Shown here piece by piece: positions 27,306 through 35,308 of a stretch of 64,000 bases of DNA (position 1 is its first letter; the number at the start of each line of letters is the position of its first letter). A program made the translations under genes and the position numbers. The notes beneath the pieces are model-generated. The model did no database searches, was not told the DNA's origin, and saw only the letters and a list, made by a program, of their open reading frames with translations. Source of the DNA: UBA8752 sp964223495 (lineage in GTDB: Bacteria; Bacteroidota; Bacteroidia; Flavobacteriales_D; Sanyastnellaceae). The DNA lies in contig CAXQGL010000024.1 in the NCBI GenBank assembly GCA_964223495.1, positions 1 to 64,000 on the forward strand, written 5' to 3'.

Positions 27306-28668
27306 GCGTGTCGGATTGGGGGATGGCGGTATGGACGGACGGTTCCTGTTCCTCCGCCCCGAGCACCTCGAGAATGGCCTTGGCCTTGAGTCGGGTCTCC
27401 TCCCACTCGGCATCCGGTTGGGCGAGCGCGGTCAGCGCTCCACCGACATGGGCGCTCCAAGTTCCGGCACCGGCATCCACGACGGCGGTGCGGATCACCA
27501 CATTGAGATGGAAGTCGCCCACACCCCCCATACCGTCGGGATCTGCCCAGCCCAGCGTTCCGGAATAGAGACCGCGCCGCACGGTCTCGGTCTCCGCGGT
27601 GATTTCCATCGCACGCAGTTTCGGAGCACCCGTCATGCTGCCCATGGGAAAGGTGGCCTTCATGATGTCGGACCAATCCGCATCGGGCCGGACCCGGCAT
27701 GACACCGTGGAAATCATCTGGTGGACATTGCGGAAGCTGTGGATGCCACAGAGCTCTTCGACGTGCACACTGTCGGGGCAGGCGACACGGCTCAGGTCAT
27801 TGCGGACGAGATCCGTGATCATCACGTTTTCCGCCCTTTCCTTGGTGTCCCTTTGCAAGGCCTGTGCAGCAAGGGAGTCCGCTGCCGGGTCCATGTGTCG
27901 GGGTGCGGTCCCCTTGATGGGTCTGGAGACCAGCCGCTCCCCACGCCGCTCAAGGAAGCATTCCGGGCTGACGGACAGCACCTGCTTGTCGCGATGGGAC
28001 AAGTGGGCCGAATAAGGCGCGTGGGTCTTGCGCACCAGGTGGGCGAAGGCGTCAATCGATGAGAATGTGGCGGGCAAAACGCCCCTGAGTTCCCGACACA
28101 GATTGAGTTCGTAAAGGTCTCCCCGTTGGATGTGGGCGCGGACCCGCTCAAAGGCGGAGAGGTAGGCCTGGCGATCAAGGCTGCTCCATGCCGAAGTGGG
28201 CGCTTGCGGAAGTGCCAATTCTTCCCGGACGCGCACAGGCTTGCGGACGGCGTGCAGGATGCGGTTGGCCAGGCCTTCATCCAGTGGCTGATTGATCCAG
28301 GTGCATGTGGCATCCGGCCCGACCCCTTCAAATGACAAGACGCCTTCAGCCTCGATCCAGTGAATGATCGGAAGCGGAATTCCGACAGCTCCTTGGGGTG
28401 GGAGGTCCAACATCGGATCGGCGCGCAATTGGTCATATCCAACCCAGCCGAAGCACCGCCCTTGACCCTTTCCCACGAAGGATTGGATTTGCTCGAATCC
28501 ATCTTCTGCCGGGTCATCCACCGTCAGTGACCGCAATACCCCGACGGCGATGAAGCCGCTGACGGCTTCAGCCCCACCGGAAGCATCGAACAGCAACCAG
28601 GGGGACCCATCGGCCAGGCCGGCAAGGTCCGGCAAAAGGAAGGGGTCCGAATCGACGTAGGGGTTCAC
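27298..28668 (-). CDS. pabB: Aminodeoxychorismate synthase component I
   Basis: A chorismate-utilising enzyme of 456 residues that makes 4-amino-4-deoxychorismate for p-aminobenzoate and folate. The key signature is PIKGTAPR with Lys252; aminodeoxychorismate synthases have Lys there, while anthranilate synthases usually have Ala. Other motifs are LYELNLCRELRG, ENVMITDLVRNDLSRVA, FPMGSMTGAPKLRAMEI and YSGTLGWADPDG. The N-terminal third is more diverged. No glutaminase partner (pabA) and no pabC lie next to it. It starts 3 nt after the hemH stop and overlaps tilS. Confidence 0.9.
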   Translation of the reverse strand: MNPYVDSDPFLLPDLAGLADGSPWLLFDASGGAEAVSGFIAVGVLRSLTVDDPAEDGFEQIQSFVGKGQGRCFGWVGYDQLRADPMLDLPPQGAVGIPLPIIHWIEAEGVLSFEGVGPDATCTWINQPLDEGLANRILHAVRKPVRVREELALPQAPTSAWSSLDRQAYLSAFERVRAHIQRGDLYELNLCRELRGVLPATFSSIDAFAHLVRKTHAPYSAHLSHRDKQVLSVSPECFLERRGERLVSRPIKGTAPRHMDPAADSLAAQALQRDTKERAENVMITDLVRNDLSRVACPDSVHVEELCGIHSFRNVHQMISTVSCRVRPDADWSDIMKATFPMGSMTGAPKLRAMEITAETETVRRGLYSGTLGWADPDGMGGVGDFHLNVVIRTAVVDAGAGTWSAHVGGALTALAQPDAEWEETRLKAKAILEVLGAEEQEPSVHTAIPQSDTHG

Positions 28669-28671
28669 CCC

Positions 28672-29706
28672 TCAAAGATGGCGCCTGATGAGGTCGGTCA
28701 CCGCATCTGCCCAGTCGTCACCCGCATTCAGGCTCGGCACGAGGTCCAGGTGCTCTCCGCCGTGTTCCTCGAAAATCTCGACGTACTCCTCTCCGATTTC
28801 CACCGTCGTTTCGAGGCAATCCGCAACAAAGGCGGGCGAAAACACAAGCAGCCGCTTGTCACCGGCCTTGGCCCTTTCCTCCACGACGTGGTCACTGAAA
28901 GGCGTCAGCCACTTCTTGTCCAGCCGGCTTTGGAAAGCGACCGTGTAGCGGTCTTCCGGTATGCCCAATCGGCCCGCCAAGGCCCGCGTTGTCGCATAGC
29001 AGGTGGCCTTGTAGCAGAACTTGTTTTCCTCGTTGATCTCCGACTCGCAGCTGTGGTTGGCACAGCGTCGGTCCTCATAGACCTTGTCCACCTGTCGGGT
29101 CGGGACCCCGTGGTAGCTGAACAGGATGTGGTCGTAGCTGTCGAGGTCGAACGCCTTGGCCCGCGCTTCGAAACAGGAGAGGTAGCCGCCGTCATCCCAA
29201 TATTGGCTCACCATCCGGACTTCCGGGATCACATACCACTTGGAAATCAGGCGCATCGCTTCCTCGAGGGTGCTGCCTGTCGTAGCGGAGGCGTATTGCG
29301 CATAGAGCGGCAGGATGATCACCCGGTCGTAGCCGCATTGCCGCATTTCCTCGAGCACCTTGGGCATGCCCGGATGCTGGTATCGCATGGCGAAGTGCAC
29401 GTGGAGCTCACCCAGTTCCGGATGCTGACCGGCAAGGTCCGTGCACCGCTCGGCCACCTTCCGGGTCAACTCGAGGCCGTGGAGCAGCAGGGGCGAACCC
29501 TCTTCGGTCCAGACTTTCTTGTATTCGCGGGAGCTGCGGAACCGACGAAGGGGCGAGATGATGCCGCGCACCAGAATCTGGCGGGGCAGCCACGGGATAT
29601 CGATGACGCGTCCGTCCGAGAGGAACTCGGTGAGGTATCGCCCCACGGCACCGGGCCCGGGATTGTCCGGAGTACCGAGGTTGATGAGCAGGATGCCGGT
29701 CTTCAT
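28672..29706 (-). CDS. hemH: Ferrochelatase
   Basis: Inserts Fe2+ into protoporphyrin IX, the last step of the protoporphyrin branch of haem synthesis. The 344-residue protein has the N-terminal ILLINLGTPDNP, the HFAMRYQHPG region, the catalytic His199 in FSYHGVPTRQ and SPAFVADCLETTVEIGEE with the acidic active-site residues. It contains four close cysteines (215, 220, 231, 236) in an internal segment after the SYHG motif, a pattern that some bacterial ferrochelatases use to bind a [2Fe-2S] cluster. It lies 64 nt after lpd and 3 nt before pabB. Confidence 0.95.
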   Translation of the reverse strand: MKTGILLINLGTPDNPGPGAVGRYLTEFLSDGRVIDIPWLPRQILVRGIISPLRRFRSSREYKKVWTEEGSPLLLHGLELTRKVAERCTDLAGQHPELGELHVHFAMRYQHPGMPKVLEEMRQCGYDRVIILPLYAQYASATTGSTLEEAMRLISKWYVIPEVRMVSQYWDDGGYLSCFEARAKAFDLDSYDHILFSYHGVPTRQVDKVYEDRRCANHSCESEINEENKFCYKATCYATTRALAGRLGIPEDRYTVAFQSRLDKKWLTPFSDHVVEERAKAGDKRLLVFSPAFVADCLETTVEIGEEYVEIFEEHGGEHLDLVPSLNAGDDWADAVTDLIRRHL

Positions 29707-29770
29707 GGGCAGGAATTCAAACGACTCGTTCGGGCAACAAATGAGGGCCGTTGGGGTTCGCCGAACGGCT

Positions 29771-31174
29771 TCAAATGTGCAGTGCCCGGTCTCCCGTGGC
29801 GGCCAGGGCGGCTTCCTTGATGGCCTCTGTGAAGGTCGGATGTGCGTGGCTCATCCTCGCGATGTCCTCTGCGGAAGCCCGGTATTCCATGGCCACCACG
29901 GCTTCGGCGATCATGTCCGCCGCCCGCGGCCCGCAGATGTGGACGCCCAGGACCTCGTCGGTATCGGCATGGGCAAGCACCTTCACGAGGCCGTCCGTAT
30001 CCATCGAGGCGCGCGCCCGCCCGGACGCCTTGAACGGAAAGCTGCCCGATTTGTAAGGTATGCCGTCCGCCTTGAGTTGTTCCTCCGTCTGACCGACCGC
30101 GGCAACCTCCGGCCACGTGTAGACGACCCCGGGGATGAGGTTGTGGTCGAGATGCGGTTTCTGGCCGGCCATGTGCTCGACGGCGTAAATGCCCTCCTCC
30201 TCGGCCTTGTGGGCGAGCATGGCACCCTTCACCACATCACCGATGGCATAGATGTTGGGGACACCCGTGCGGAGGTGTCCATCGACCTCCACGCGGCCGC
30301 GGTCATCGAGTGCAACCCCCACCTTGTCGAGGCCCAGTCCTTCGGTGTAGGGCTTCCGTCCCACTGCGACGAGACAGTAATCCACCTCCCAGCTGACTTC
30401 CTTGCCCTTCTTGTCATCTGCTTTGACCACGGCCTTGTCGCCCGTATTGGCCACTTCCTTGACACCATGGGAGAGGTGGAACTTGACGCCCATCTTCTTC
30501 ATGGAGCGCTGCAGTTCCTTGCCCATGGAACGGTCCATGGTGGGGATGATGGCATCTTGGTATTCGATGACGTGGACCTCCGTGCCCAAACGGGCGTAGA
30601 CCGAACCGAGCTCCAATCCGATCACACCGCCGCCGATGATGGCCATGGACCCGGGCAGTGCCGGCAGGGAGAGGGCCTCCGTCGAAGTGATGATGCGGTC
30701 GCCATCCAACGCGATGAAGGGCAGGCTCGCCGGCTCGGACCCCGTTGCGATGAGGGTGCGTGCGGCCTGTACCTTCAGGGCCTTGCCCTTGTCTGGTGTG
30801 ACCTCGATCGTCTGGGCGTCGAGGAAGGCACCCACCCCTTGGATCACGGTGATGCCATTCTTCTCCATCAGGAAATCAACGCCGGCTACCGTCTGGTCGA
30901 CCACTTCCTGCTTGCGTGCGATCATGCGCGGAAAGTCGATCTCCAGGCCACCGGTCTTGATGCCATGCACCTCGAATTCCTTGCTGGCCTTCAGATAGTG
31001 CTCGGAACTGTCCAACAGTGCTTTCGAGGGGATGCATCCGACATTGAGGCAGGTACCCCCCAGGGTGCCGCGCTTTTCGATGAGGGCGGTCTTGAACCCG
31101 AGCTGGGCGCCACGGATGGCCGCTACATATCCGCCGGGTCCGGCGCCGATGACCACGAGGTCGTACTTGTCCAT
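29771..31174 (-). CDS. lpdA: Dihydrolipoyl dehydrogenase
   Basis: The E3 flavoenzyme of 2-oxo acid dehydrogenase and glycine cleavage complexes; reoxidises dihydrolipoamide with NAD. The 467-residue protein shows the FAD site VVIGAGPGGYVAAI, the redox pair Cys42/Cys47 in GGTCLNVGCIPSK, the NAD site IIGGGVIGLELGSVYARLG, the second FAD motif YAIGDVVKGAMLAHKA and the His445/Glu450 dyad in HPTFTE. It likely serves the SucA and OdhB proteins encoded at 38-42 kb, though it is not in that operon. It is divergent from the RND gene. Confidence 0.95.
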   Translation of the reverse strand: MDKYDLVVIGAGPGGYVAAIRGAQLGFKTALIEKRGTLGGTCLNVGCIPSKALLDSSEHYLKASKEFEVHGIKTGGLEIDFPRMIARKQEVVDQTVAGVDFLMEKNGITVIQGVGAFLDAQTIEVTPDKGKALKVQAARTLIATGSEPASLPFIALDGDRIITSTEALSLPALPGSMAIIGGGVIGLELGSVYARLGTEVHVIEYQDAIIPTMDRSMGKELQRSMKKMGVKFHLSHGVKEVANTGDKAVVKADDKKGKEVSWEVDYCLVAVGRKPYTEGLGLDKVGVALDDRGRVEVDGHLRTGVPNIYAIGDVVKGAMLAHKAEEEGIYAVEHMAGQKPHLDHNLIPGVVYTWPEVAAVGQTEEQLKADGIPYKSGSFPFKASGRARASMDTDGLVKVLAHADTDEVLGVHICGPRAADMIAEAVVAMEYRASAEDIARMSHAHPTFTEAIKEAALAATGDRALHI

Positions 31175-31195
31175 GAATGCGAACGGTTGGGAGCA

Positions 31196-31203
31196 CGAAG
31201 GTA
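31196..31203 (-). promoter_or_regulatory. Candidate -7 box for lpd
   Basis: TACCTTCG on the minus strand, one base from TAnnTTTG, ends 21 nt before the lpd ATG in the divergent gap. No TTG is found at the right distance upstream. Confidence 0.3.
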
Positions 31204-31265
31204 AACCCGCCCATCCGGGGAACCACAGGAGTTAACGCGCCTTGCCTTTCCTTTGCGCCCTGCCC

Positions 31266-33005
31266 ATGTGGTCCCGGCTCGCTACGAACATCTTGAGGGG
31301 ACGTCTTCCCATCCTGCTCACCCTGCTTGTGGTGACGGTCGCAATGGCATCGCGCATCGATGAACTGGGCATCCGATACAAGTTCGGGGGCCTGCTTCCG
31401 GATGACGATCCGGCCCTGGTGAACTACGAAGCGTTCCTGGCCGAATTCGGGGAGGAAGGCAATGTCGTGGCACTCGGCGTCGAGGATGGACAGCTCGATT
31501 CAATCGGGGTCTTCCAACAATGGTGGGACCTCGATGCTGCCCTGCGTTCTGTGCAGGTGCCGGTGGACAGTCTGAGGCCGGATGGTACGCCATGGACCGT
31601 GCACGTGGTCGACAGTGTGTTCGGCTTCCGGACGGCGGTGGAGCTGGTACGGCAGGACGACCCCAAGTCCTTTGCCATGCAGCCCGTCTTCGAGCACAGG
31701 CCCGAGACGCAGGCTGAATTGGACAGCACCCTGAAGAAGCTGAGAAGCATGCCTTTCTACAAAGGCTTCCTGCACACCGAAGGCGGCGCCACCATTCAGA
31801 TGGTCTACGTCAATGCGCCCCTGTTCAATTCCGAGAACCGGGGCCAATCCGTGGAACTGCTCGTGGCCGAGGTGGAGCGGTTCGAACAGGCCACCGGGGT
31901 GGACGTCCACGTGTCGGGCCTGCCCTACATCCGTACCGAAGTCACGACCAAGATCAAGCGCGAGCTGGGGCTCTTCATCGCGTTGGCCGCCATCGTGACG
32001 GCCTTGTTGCTGCTGTTGTTCTTCCGCAACATCATCGTGATGGCCGTCTGCATGCTCGTGGTGGGCACGGGCGTCATCTGGTCGCTGGGCAGCATCGTCC
32101 TGTTCGACTACAAGCTCACAGCCTTGATGGGGCTCATCCCGCCCTTGATGATCGTGATCGGTGTCCCGAACTGCATCTATCTGCTCAACAAATACCACGC
32201 GGAATTCAAGCGCCACGGCAACAAAGGCCTTGCCCTGACGCGGATGGTCAAGAAGGTGGGCAACGCGACGTTCATGACCAACGCCACGACGGCATTGGGT
32301 TTCGCCGCCTTCATGTTCACGACGAGCGACGTGCTGCAGCAGTTCGGGGTCATCGCCTCCGTCAACATCCTGGCGATGTTCTGCATATCCCTGTTGATCA
32401 TTCCGTCGGTGTTCAGCTGGTTGCCCCCACCCCGCCGCCGCCATGTGCGCCACCTGGACCGCCGTTGGGTCTACCTCGTCGTGCACCGGCTCGAACGCGC
32501 CGTCAGCCACCACCGGCGCGCAGTCTACATCGTGACGGCCTGTGTCCTCATGTTGGGAGGCGTGGGGATCTCCCTGATGCGCGTCACCGGAAATGTGGCG
32601 GGCGACCTCCCACAGGAGGATGTGATCCTGGCCGACCTGAATTGGTTCGAGAACCGCTTCGGCGGGGTCATGCCCTTCGAGGTGGTGGTCCGCACCGACA
32701 AGCCTGGTAAGGTCACGCAACTCTCCTTCCTCAAAAAGGTGGAACGCCTGCAAAGGGTGCTCGAGGAAGAGCCTCAATTGTCACGCTCCGTGAGCCTTGT
32801 GGACGGATTGAAACTGGCCAAGCAGGGTTTCTTCGGTGGCAATCCGGCCCGGTATTCCCTCCCTTCCCGACGCGAGCAGAGTTTCATGGGCCCCTACCTG
32901 ACCGGCACCTCCGGCGGCGGCATCGAAGGTGACGGGCGCTACGTGGACAGTGCAAGGACCACCATCCGGGTTTCAGCCCAAGTTGCGGACATCGGAACGC
33001 AGTAG
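31266..33005 (+). CDS. MMPL/RND-superfamily exporter, N-terminal part (gene interrupted by TAG)
   Basis: The first 579 residues of a COG1033-type RND exporter. TM1 is at LPILLTLLVVTVAM near residue 20, then comes an extracytoplasmic domain, a block of five helices (from LFIALAAIVTALLLLLFF, including LTALMGLIPPLMIVIGVPNCIYLLNKY and the FMTNATTALGFAAFMFT element), TM7 near residue 420 (VYIVTACVLMLGGVGISLM) and most of a second extracytoplasmic domain. The frame stops at TAG 33003-33005, and the same frame continues at once with the missing last five helices. Without readthrough the protein lacks half of its membrane domain and is unlikely to work alone. I use ATG 31266; a TTG eight codons upstream is less likely. 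Substrates of this group are often lipids or hydrophobic compounds. Confidence 0.85.
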   Translation: MWSRLATNILRGRLPILLTLLVVTVAMASRIDELGIRYKFGGLLPDDDPALVNYEAFLAEFGEEGNVVALGVEDGQLDSIGVFQQWWDLDAALRSVQVPVDSLRPDGTPWTVHVVDSVFGFRTAVELVRQDDPKSFAMQPVFEHRPETQAELDSTLKKLRSMPFYKGFLHTEGGATIQMVYVNAPLFNSENRGQSVELLVAEVERFEQATGVDVHVSGLPYIRTEVTTKIKRELGLFIALAAIVTALLLLLFFRNIIVMAVCMLVVGTGVIWSLGSIVLFDYKLTALMGLIPPLMIVIGVPNCIYLLNKYHAEFKRHGNKGLALTRMVKKVGNATFMTNATTALGFAAFMFTTSDVLQQFGVIASVNILAMFCISLLIIPSVFSWLPPPRRRHVRHLDRRWVYLVVHRLERAVSHHRRAVYIVTACVLMLGGVGISLMRVTGNVAGDLPQEDVILADLNWFENRFGGVMPFEVVVRTDKPGKVTQLSFLKKVERLQRVLEEEPQLSRSVSLVDGLKLAKQGFFGGNPARYSLPSRREQSFMGPYLTGTSGGGIEGDGRYVDSARTTIRVSAQVADIGTQ

Positions 33006-33704
33006 ATGAACGCCCTGACGGATCGGCTGCAGCTGCGCATCGATTCCATTTTCCCTCCGGAGGATCACACAGTCTTCATGACGGGCACCAGCGTCGTGTT
33101 CGTCGAGGGGACGACCTATCTCGTCAAAAACCTCTTTGTTTCGCTCGCCTTGGCGGTACTGGTCATCGCGACGGTGATGGCGATCCTGTTCCGGAGAGGC
33201 CGCATGGTGGCCATCAGCCTTTTGCCCAACCTCGTTCCGCTCATTTTCACCGCTGCGGTCATGGGCTTCTTCGGTATCGCACTCAAGCCGAGCACCCTCC
33301 TGGTCTTCAGCATCGCCTTCGGCATCTCGGTCGACGACACCATTCACCTGCTCGCCAAATACCGACAGGAACTCGACCTGCACGGATGGAACATGCGGGA
33401 GGCCGTGTTGCTCGCAGTCCGCGAAACCGGGGTCTCCATGATGTACACCAGCATCGTGCTCTTCTTTGGATTCCTGATGTTCTTCGCCTCTGATTTCGAG
33501 GGAACCCGGGCCCTGGGCATCCTCGTCTCGACGACGCTGCTCGTGGCGATGTTGACGAACCTCGTGTTGCTGCCTTCCATGTTGCTCGGTTTCGAACGCT
33601 ACATCACGGCCCAGACCTTCAAGGAGCCCCTGCTCGAGATCATCGACGAGGAGGACGATGTGGACCTCGCCGAGCTCGAGGTCCAAGAAGGCGTCAGGGG
33701 ATAG
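33006..33704 (+). CDS. MMPL/RND-superfamily exporter, C-terminal part (after in-frame TAG)
   Basis: 232 residues in the same frame as the preceding gene and separated from it only by one TAG codon. It holds the end of the second extracytoplasmic domain (VFMTGTSVVFVEGTTYLVKN) and TM8-TM12, including the FGISVDDTIHLLAKYRQEL motif that mirrors the VIGVPNCIYLLNKYHAEFK motif of the first half, as expected of the internal RND repeat. The ATG at 33006 is probably just an internal Met. Together the two parts give about 812 codons, the usual size for this family. A single-base change (for example AAG, GAG or CAG to TAG), a sequencing or assembly error, or real readthrough could explain the break. Confidence 0.8.
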   Translation: MNALTDRLQLRIDSIFPPEDHTVFMTGTSVVFVEGTTYLVKNLFVSLALAVLVIATVMAILFRRGRMVAISLLPNLVPLIFTAAVMGFFGIALKPSTLLVFSIAFGISVDDTIHLLAKYRQELDLHGWNMREAVLLAVRETGVSMMYTSIVLFFGFLMFFASDFEGTRALGILVSTTLLVAMLTNLVLLPSMLLGFERYITAQTFKEPLLEIIDEEDDVDLAELEVQEGVRG

Positions 33705-33800
33705 GCCCATTGATGAATGTCATCGGGGCCGGTGACGGCTGTCAGGTGCAGGGATGGACATTCCGGGCAATTTGCCTTCACTGTTCAAATCCCATATGCC

Positions 33801-34544
33801 ATGAATGTCTTGCCTCCCCACACCCACGTCGCCTTCCTGCTCGGTGAAGCAGAGTCCCACCGCGCGCTGAACCACCCTTATCTCACTGCGCTGAAGGACG
33901 GTACCCTGCCCGATCCCGTAGGTGCGCTCAAGCGGTTTGCCGCTGAATACGCCGTGTACGCGAAGTCCTTCCAGAACTACCTGTTGCTCACCATGAGCAA
34001 GTTGGAGGACCAGAAGCACAGGAGCATCCTGTTGGAGAACCTCTGCGAGGAGAGCGGCATGATCGAGGAGGAGGAACTCGCCGAAATCGCCGAGCTGGGC
34101 ATCCAGCCTGAATGGGTCCAAGGTGTGCCCCACCCCGAACTCTACGCCCGTTTCCGCAATGCAATCGGTGCCGTGGACACCCCGGAGACCGGCGAAATCG
34201 CCCAAACCTGGAAGGAGTTGTTCATCGCCCAGTTGACCCAAGCCAATGCTGCCGAGGCACTCGGTGCGCTCGGGTTGGGTACGGAGAGCATCGTGAAGTT
34301 CTTCTACCGCCCCCTGATGGAGGCCATCCGCAACCACACGGACGTGTCCCGCCGTGACGCGGTGTTCTTCGAGTTGCACGCCGAGTTGGACGATGAGCAC
34401 GGTGAGTTGATGCTCAAGATCGCAGAGGACCTGATCGCGGCCGATGCTGCGAACTACGAGTCCATGAAGCAGGGCATGCGCAAGGCCTTGGGTCTGCGCT
34501 CCCTCTTCTGTGACCGCATGCTCGAGAAGGAGATGAACCGTTGA
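33801..34544 (+). CDS. Haem-oxygenase-like diiron oxidase/oxygenase family protein (TenA/PqqC/CADD-like fold)
   Basis: A 247-residue, largely helical soluble protein. It resembles the iron-containing redox enzymes with a haem-oxygenase-like fold (HDO group, which includes CADD and UndA). Possible metal ligands are Glu79 or Glu83 in LLENLCEESG, Glu152 in the TQANAAEALGALGLGTE helix, and the H-x3-D-x2-H pattern His193, Asp197, His200 in ELHAELDDEHGE. The HPELYARFRNAIG stretch near 111 is also typical. Such enzymes use O2 to cleave or oxidise amino acids, fatty acids or aromatic compounds; the substrate here is unknown. I use ATG 33801 because the family part begins there. It is the first of five tightly packed genes; a 96-nt gap separates it from the RND gene. 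Confidence 0.75.
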   Translation: MNVLPPHTHVAFLLGEAESHRALNHPYLTALKDGTLPDPVGALKRFAAEYAVYAKSFQNYLLLTMSKLEDQKHRSILLENLCEESGMIEEEELAEIAELGIQPEWVQGVPHPELYARFRNAIGAVDTPETGEIAQTWKELFIAQLTQANAAEALGALGLGTESIVKFFYRPLMEAIRNHTDVSRRDAVFFELHAELDDEHGELMLKIAEDLIAADAANYESMKQGMRKALGLRSLFCDRMLEKEMNR

Positions 34545-34555
34545 TCCGAGCTGTC

Positions 34556-35308
34556 ATGGAAGCCAAGGAAATCTATGACGGTCACGCGGACCTCTGGGTC
34601 CGGCACGACCCCATCCTGCTCTCCGACTACTCGGCCCGTCCAAGGGTGCTCGAGCTGTGCGGTGACGTGGAGGGCCTGACCATCCTCGACCTCGGGTGCG
34701 GTGAGGGTTACGTGGGTCGCCAGCTCGCCAAGCGCGGCGCGGCCTCAGTGTTCGGCTACGACGTGTCCAGCGGTATGATCGCGGGCGCCGAACAGGCTGC
34801 TGCGGCGCAACGCCTCGACCACTTGACCTATGCCGTAAGCGACCTGCGCAAAGCCGCGTTCGGGGATGCCAATCAACCGGTGGATCTGGTCATTGCCGTC
34901 TTCCTCTTCAACTACATGGACACCGGCTCGATGGCACGCATCCTCTCCCGCGTGCGACAGGTGCTCAAGCCGGGAGGGCGCTTCATCTTCACCGTGCCCC
35001 ACCCGCTGCTGCCCTACATCAAGCCCGAAGAGAAGCCCTTCTACATGCGGGCGGAGGGCGGTTACCTCTCTTCCGTGGACGTGCCCTTCCCGGGTCGCAT
35101 CTGGCGCCGGGACGGCGAGTCCGTCGAGGTACAGGCCGTCCACAAGACCTTCACCACCTACTTCTCCGCCCTGAATGCGGCCGGCTTCACCCGGATGCCG
35201 CATGTGGAGGAGCTCCACATCACCGCCGACCACGTGGCCCTCGATCCCGATTTCTTCGGACCCCTCGCGGACCTGCCGCTCCACGTCGCCTTTTCCCTCG
35301 TGCCATGA
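34556..35308 (+). CDS. Class I SAM-dependent methyltransferase
   Basis: A 250-residue methyltransferase of the Rossmann type. Motif I is ILDLGCGEGYVGRQLA (Asp45 to Gly51), the acidic residue after beta-2 is in VFGYDVSSGMI, and the core ends with VRQVLKPGGRFIFTVPHP. The C-terminal 90 residues (PYIKPEEKPFYMRAEGGY onward) probably shape the substrate pocket. The acceptor is unknown; the sequence looks like small-molecule rather than DNA or rRNA methylases. It starts 11 nt after the diiron-protein gene (a TTG at 34541 overlapping that stop is an alternative) and its stop overlaps the next start by 4 nt. Confidence 0.85.
   Translation: MEAKEIYDGHADLWVRHDPILLSDYSARPRVLELCGDVEGLTILDLGCGEGYVGRQLAKRGAASVFGYDVSSGMIAGAEQAAAAQRLDHLTYAVSDLRKAAFGDANQPVDLVIAVFLFNYMDTGSMARILSRVRQVLKPGGRFIFTVPHPLLPYIKPEEKPFYMRAEGGYLSSVDVPFPGRIWRRDGESVEVQAVHKTFTTYFSALNAAGFTRMPHVEELHITADHVALDPDFFGPLADLPLHVAFSLVP

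Noticed and set aside
27298..28668. Anthranilate synthase component I as the name for the chorismate enzyme
   Set aside because: The PIKGT motif with Lys and the absence of trp genes nearby favour aminodeoxychorismate synthase.
29441..31204. A 587-codon open frame antisense to hemH and lpd
   Set aside because: Both sense genes have full catalytic motifs; the antisense translation is unlike any protein I know.
33705..33800. Possible promoter or small RNA in the 96-nt gap before the diiron-protein gene
   Set aside because: A short palindrome and a TTTG are present, but no TAnnTTTG box at the right distance and no stable fold were found by eye.
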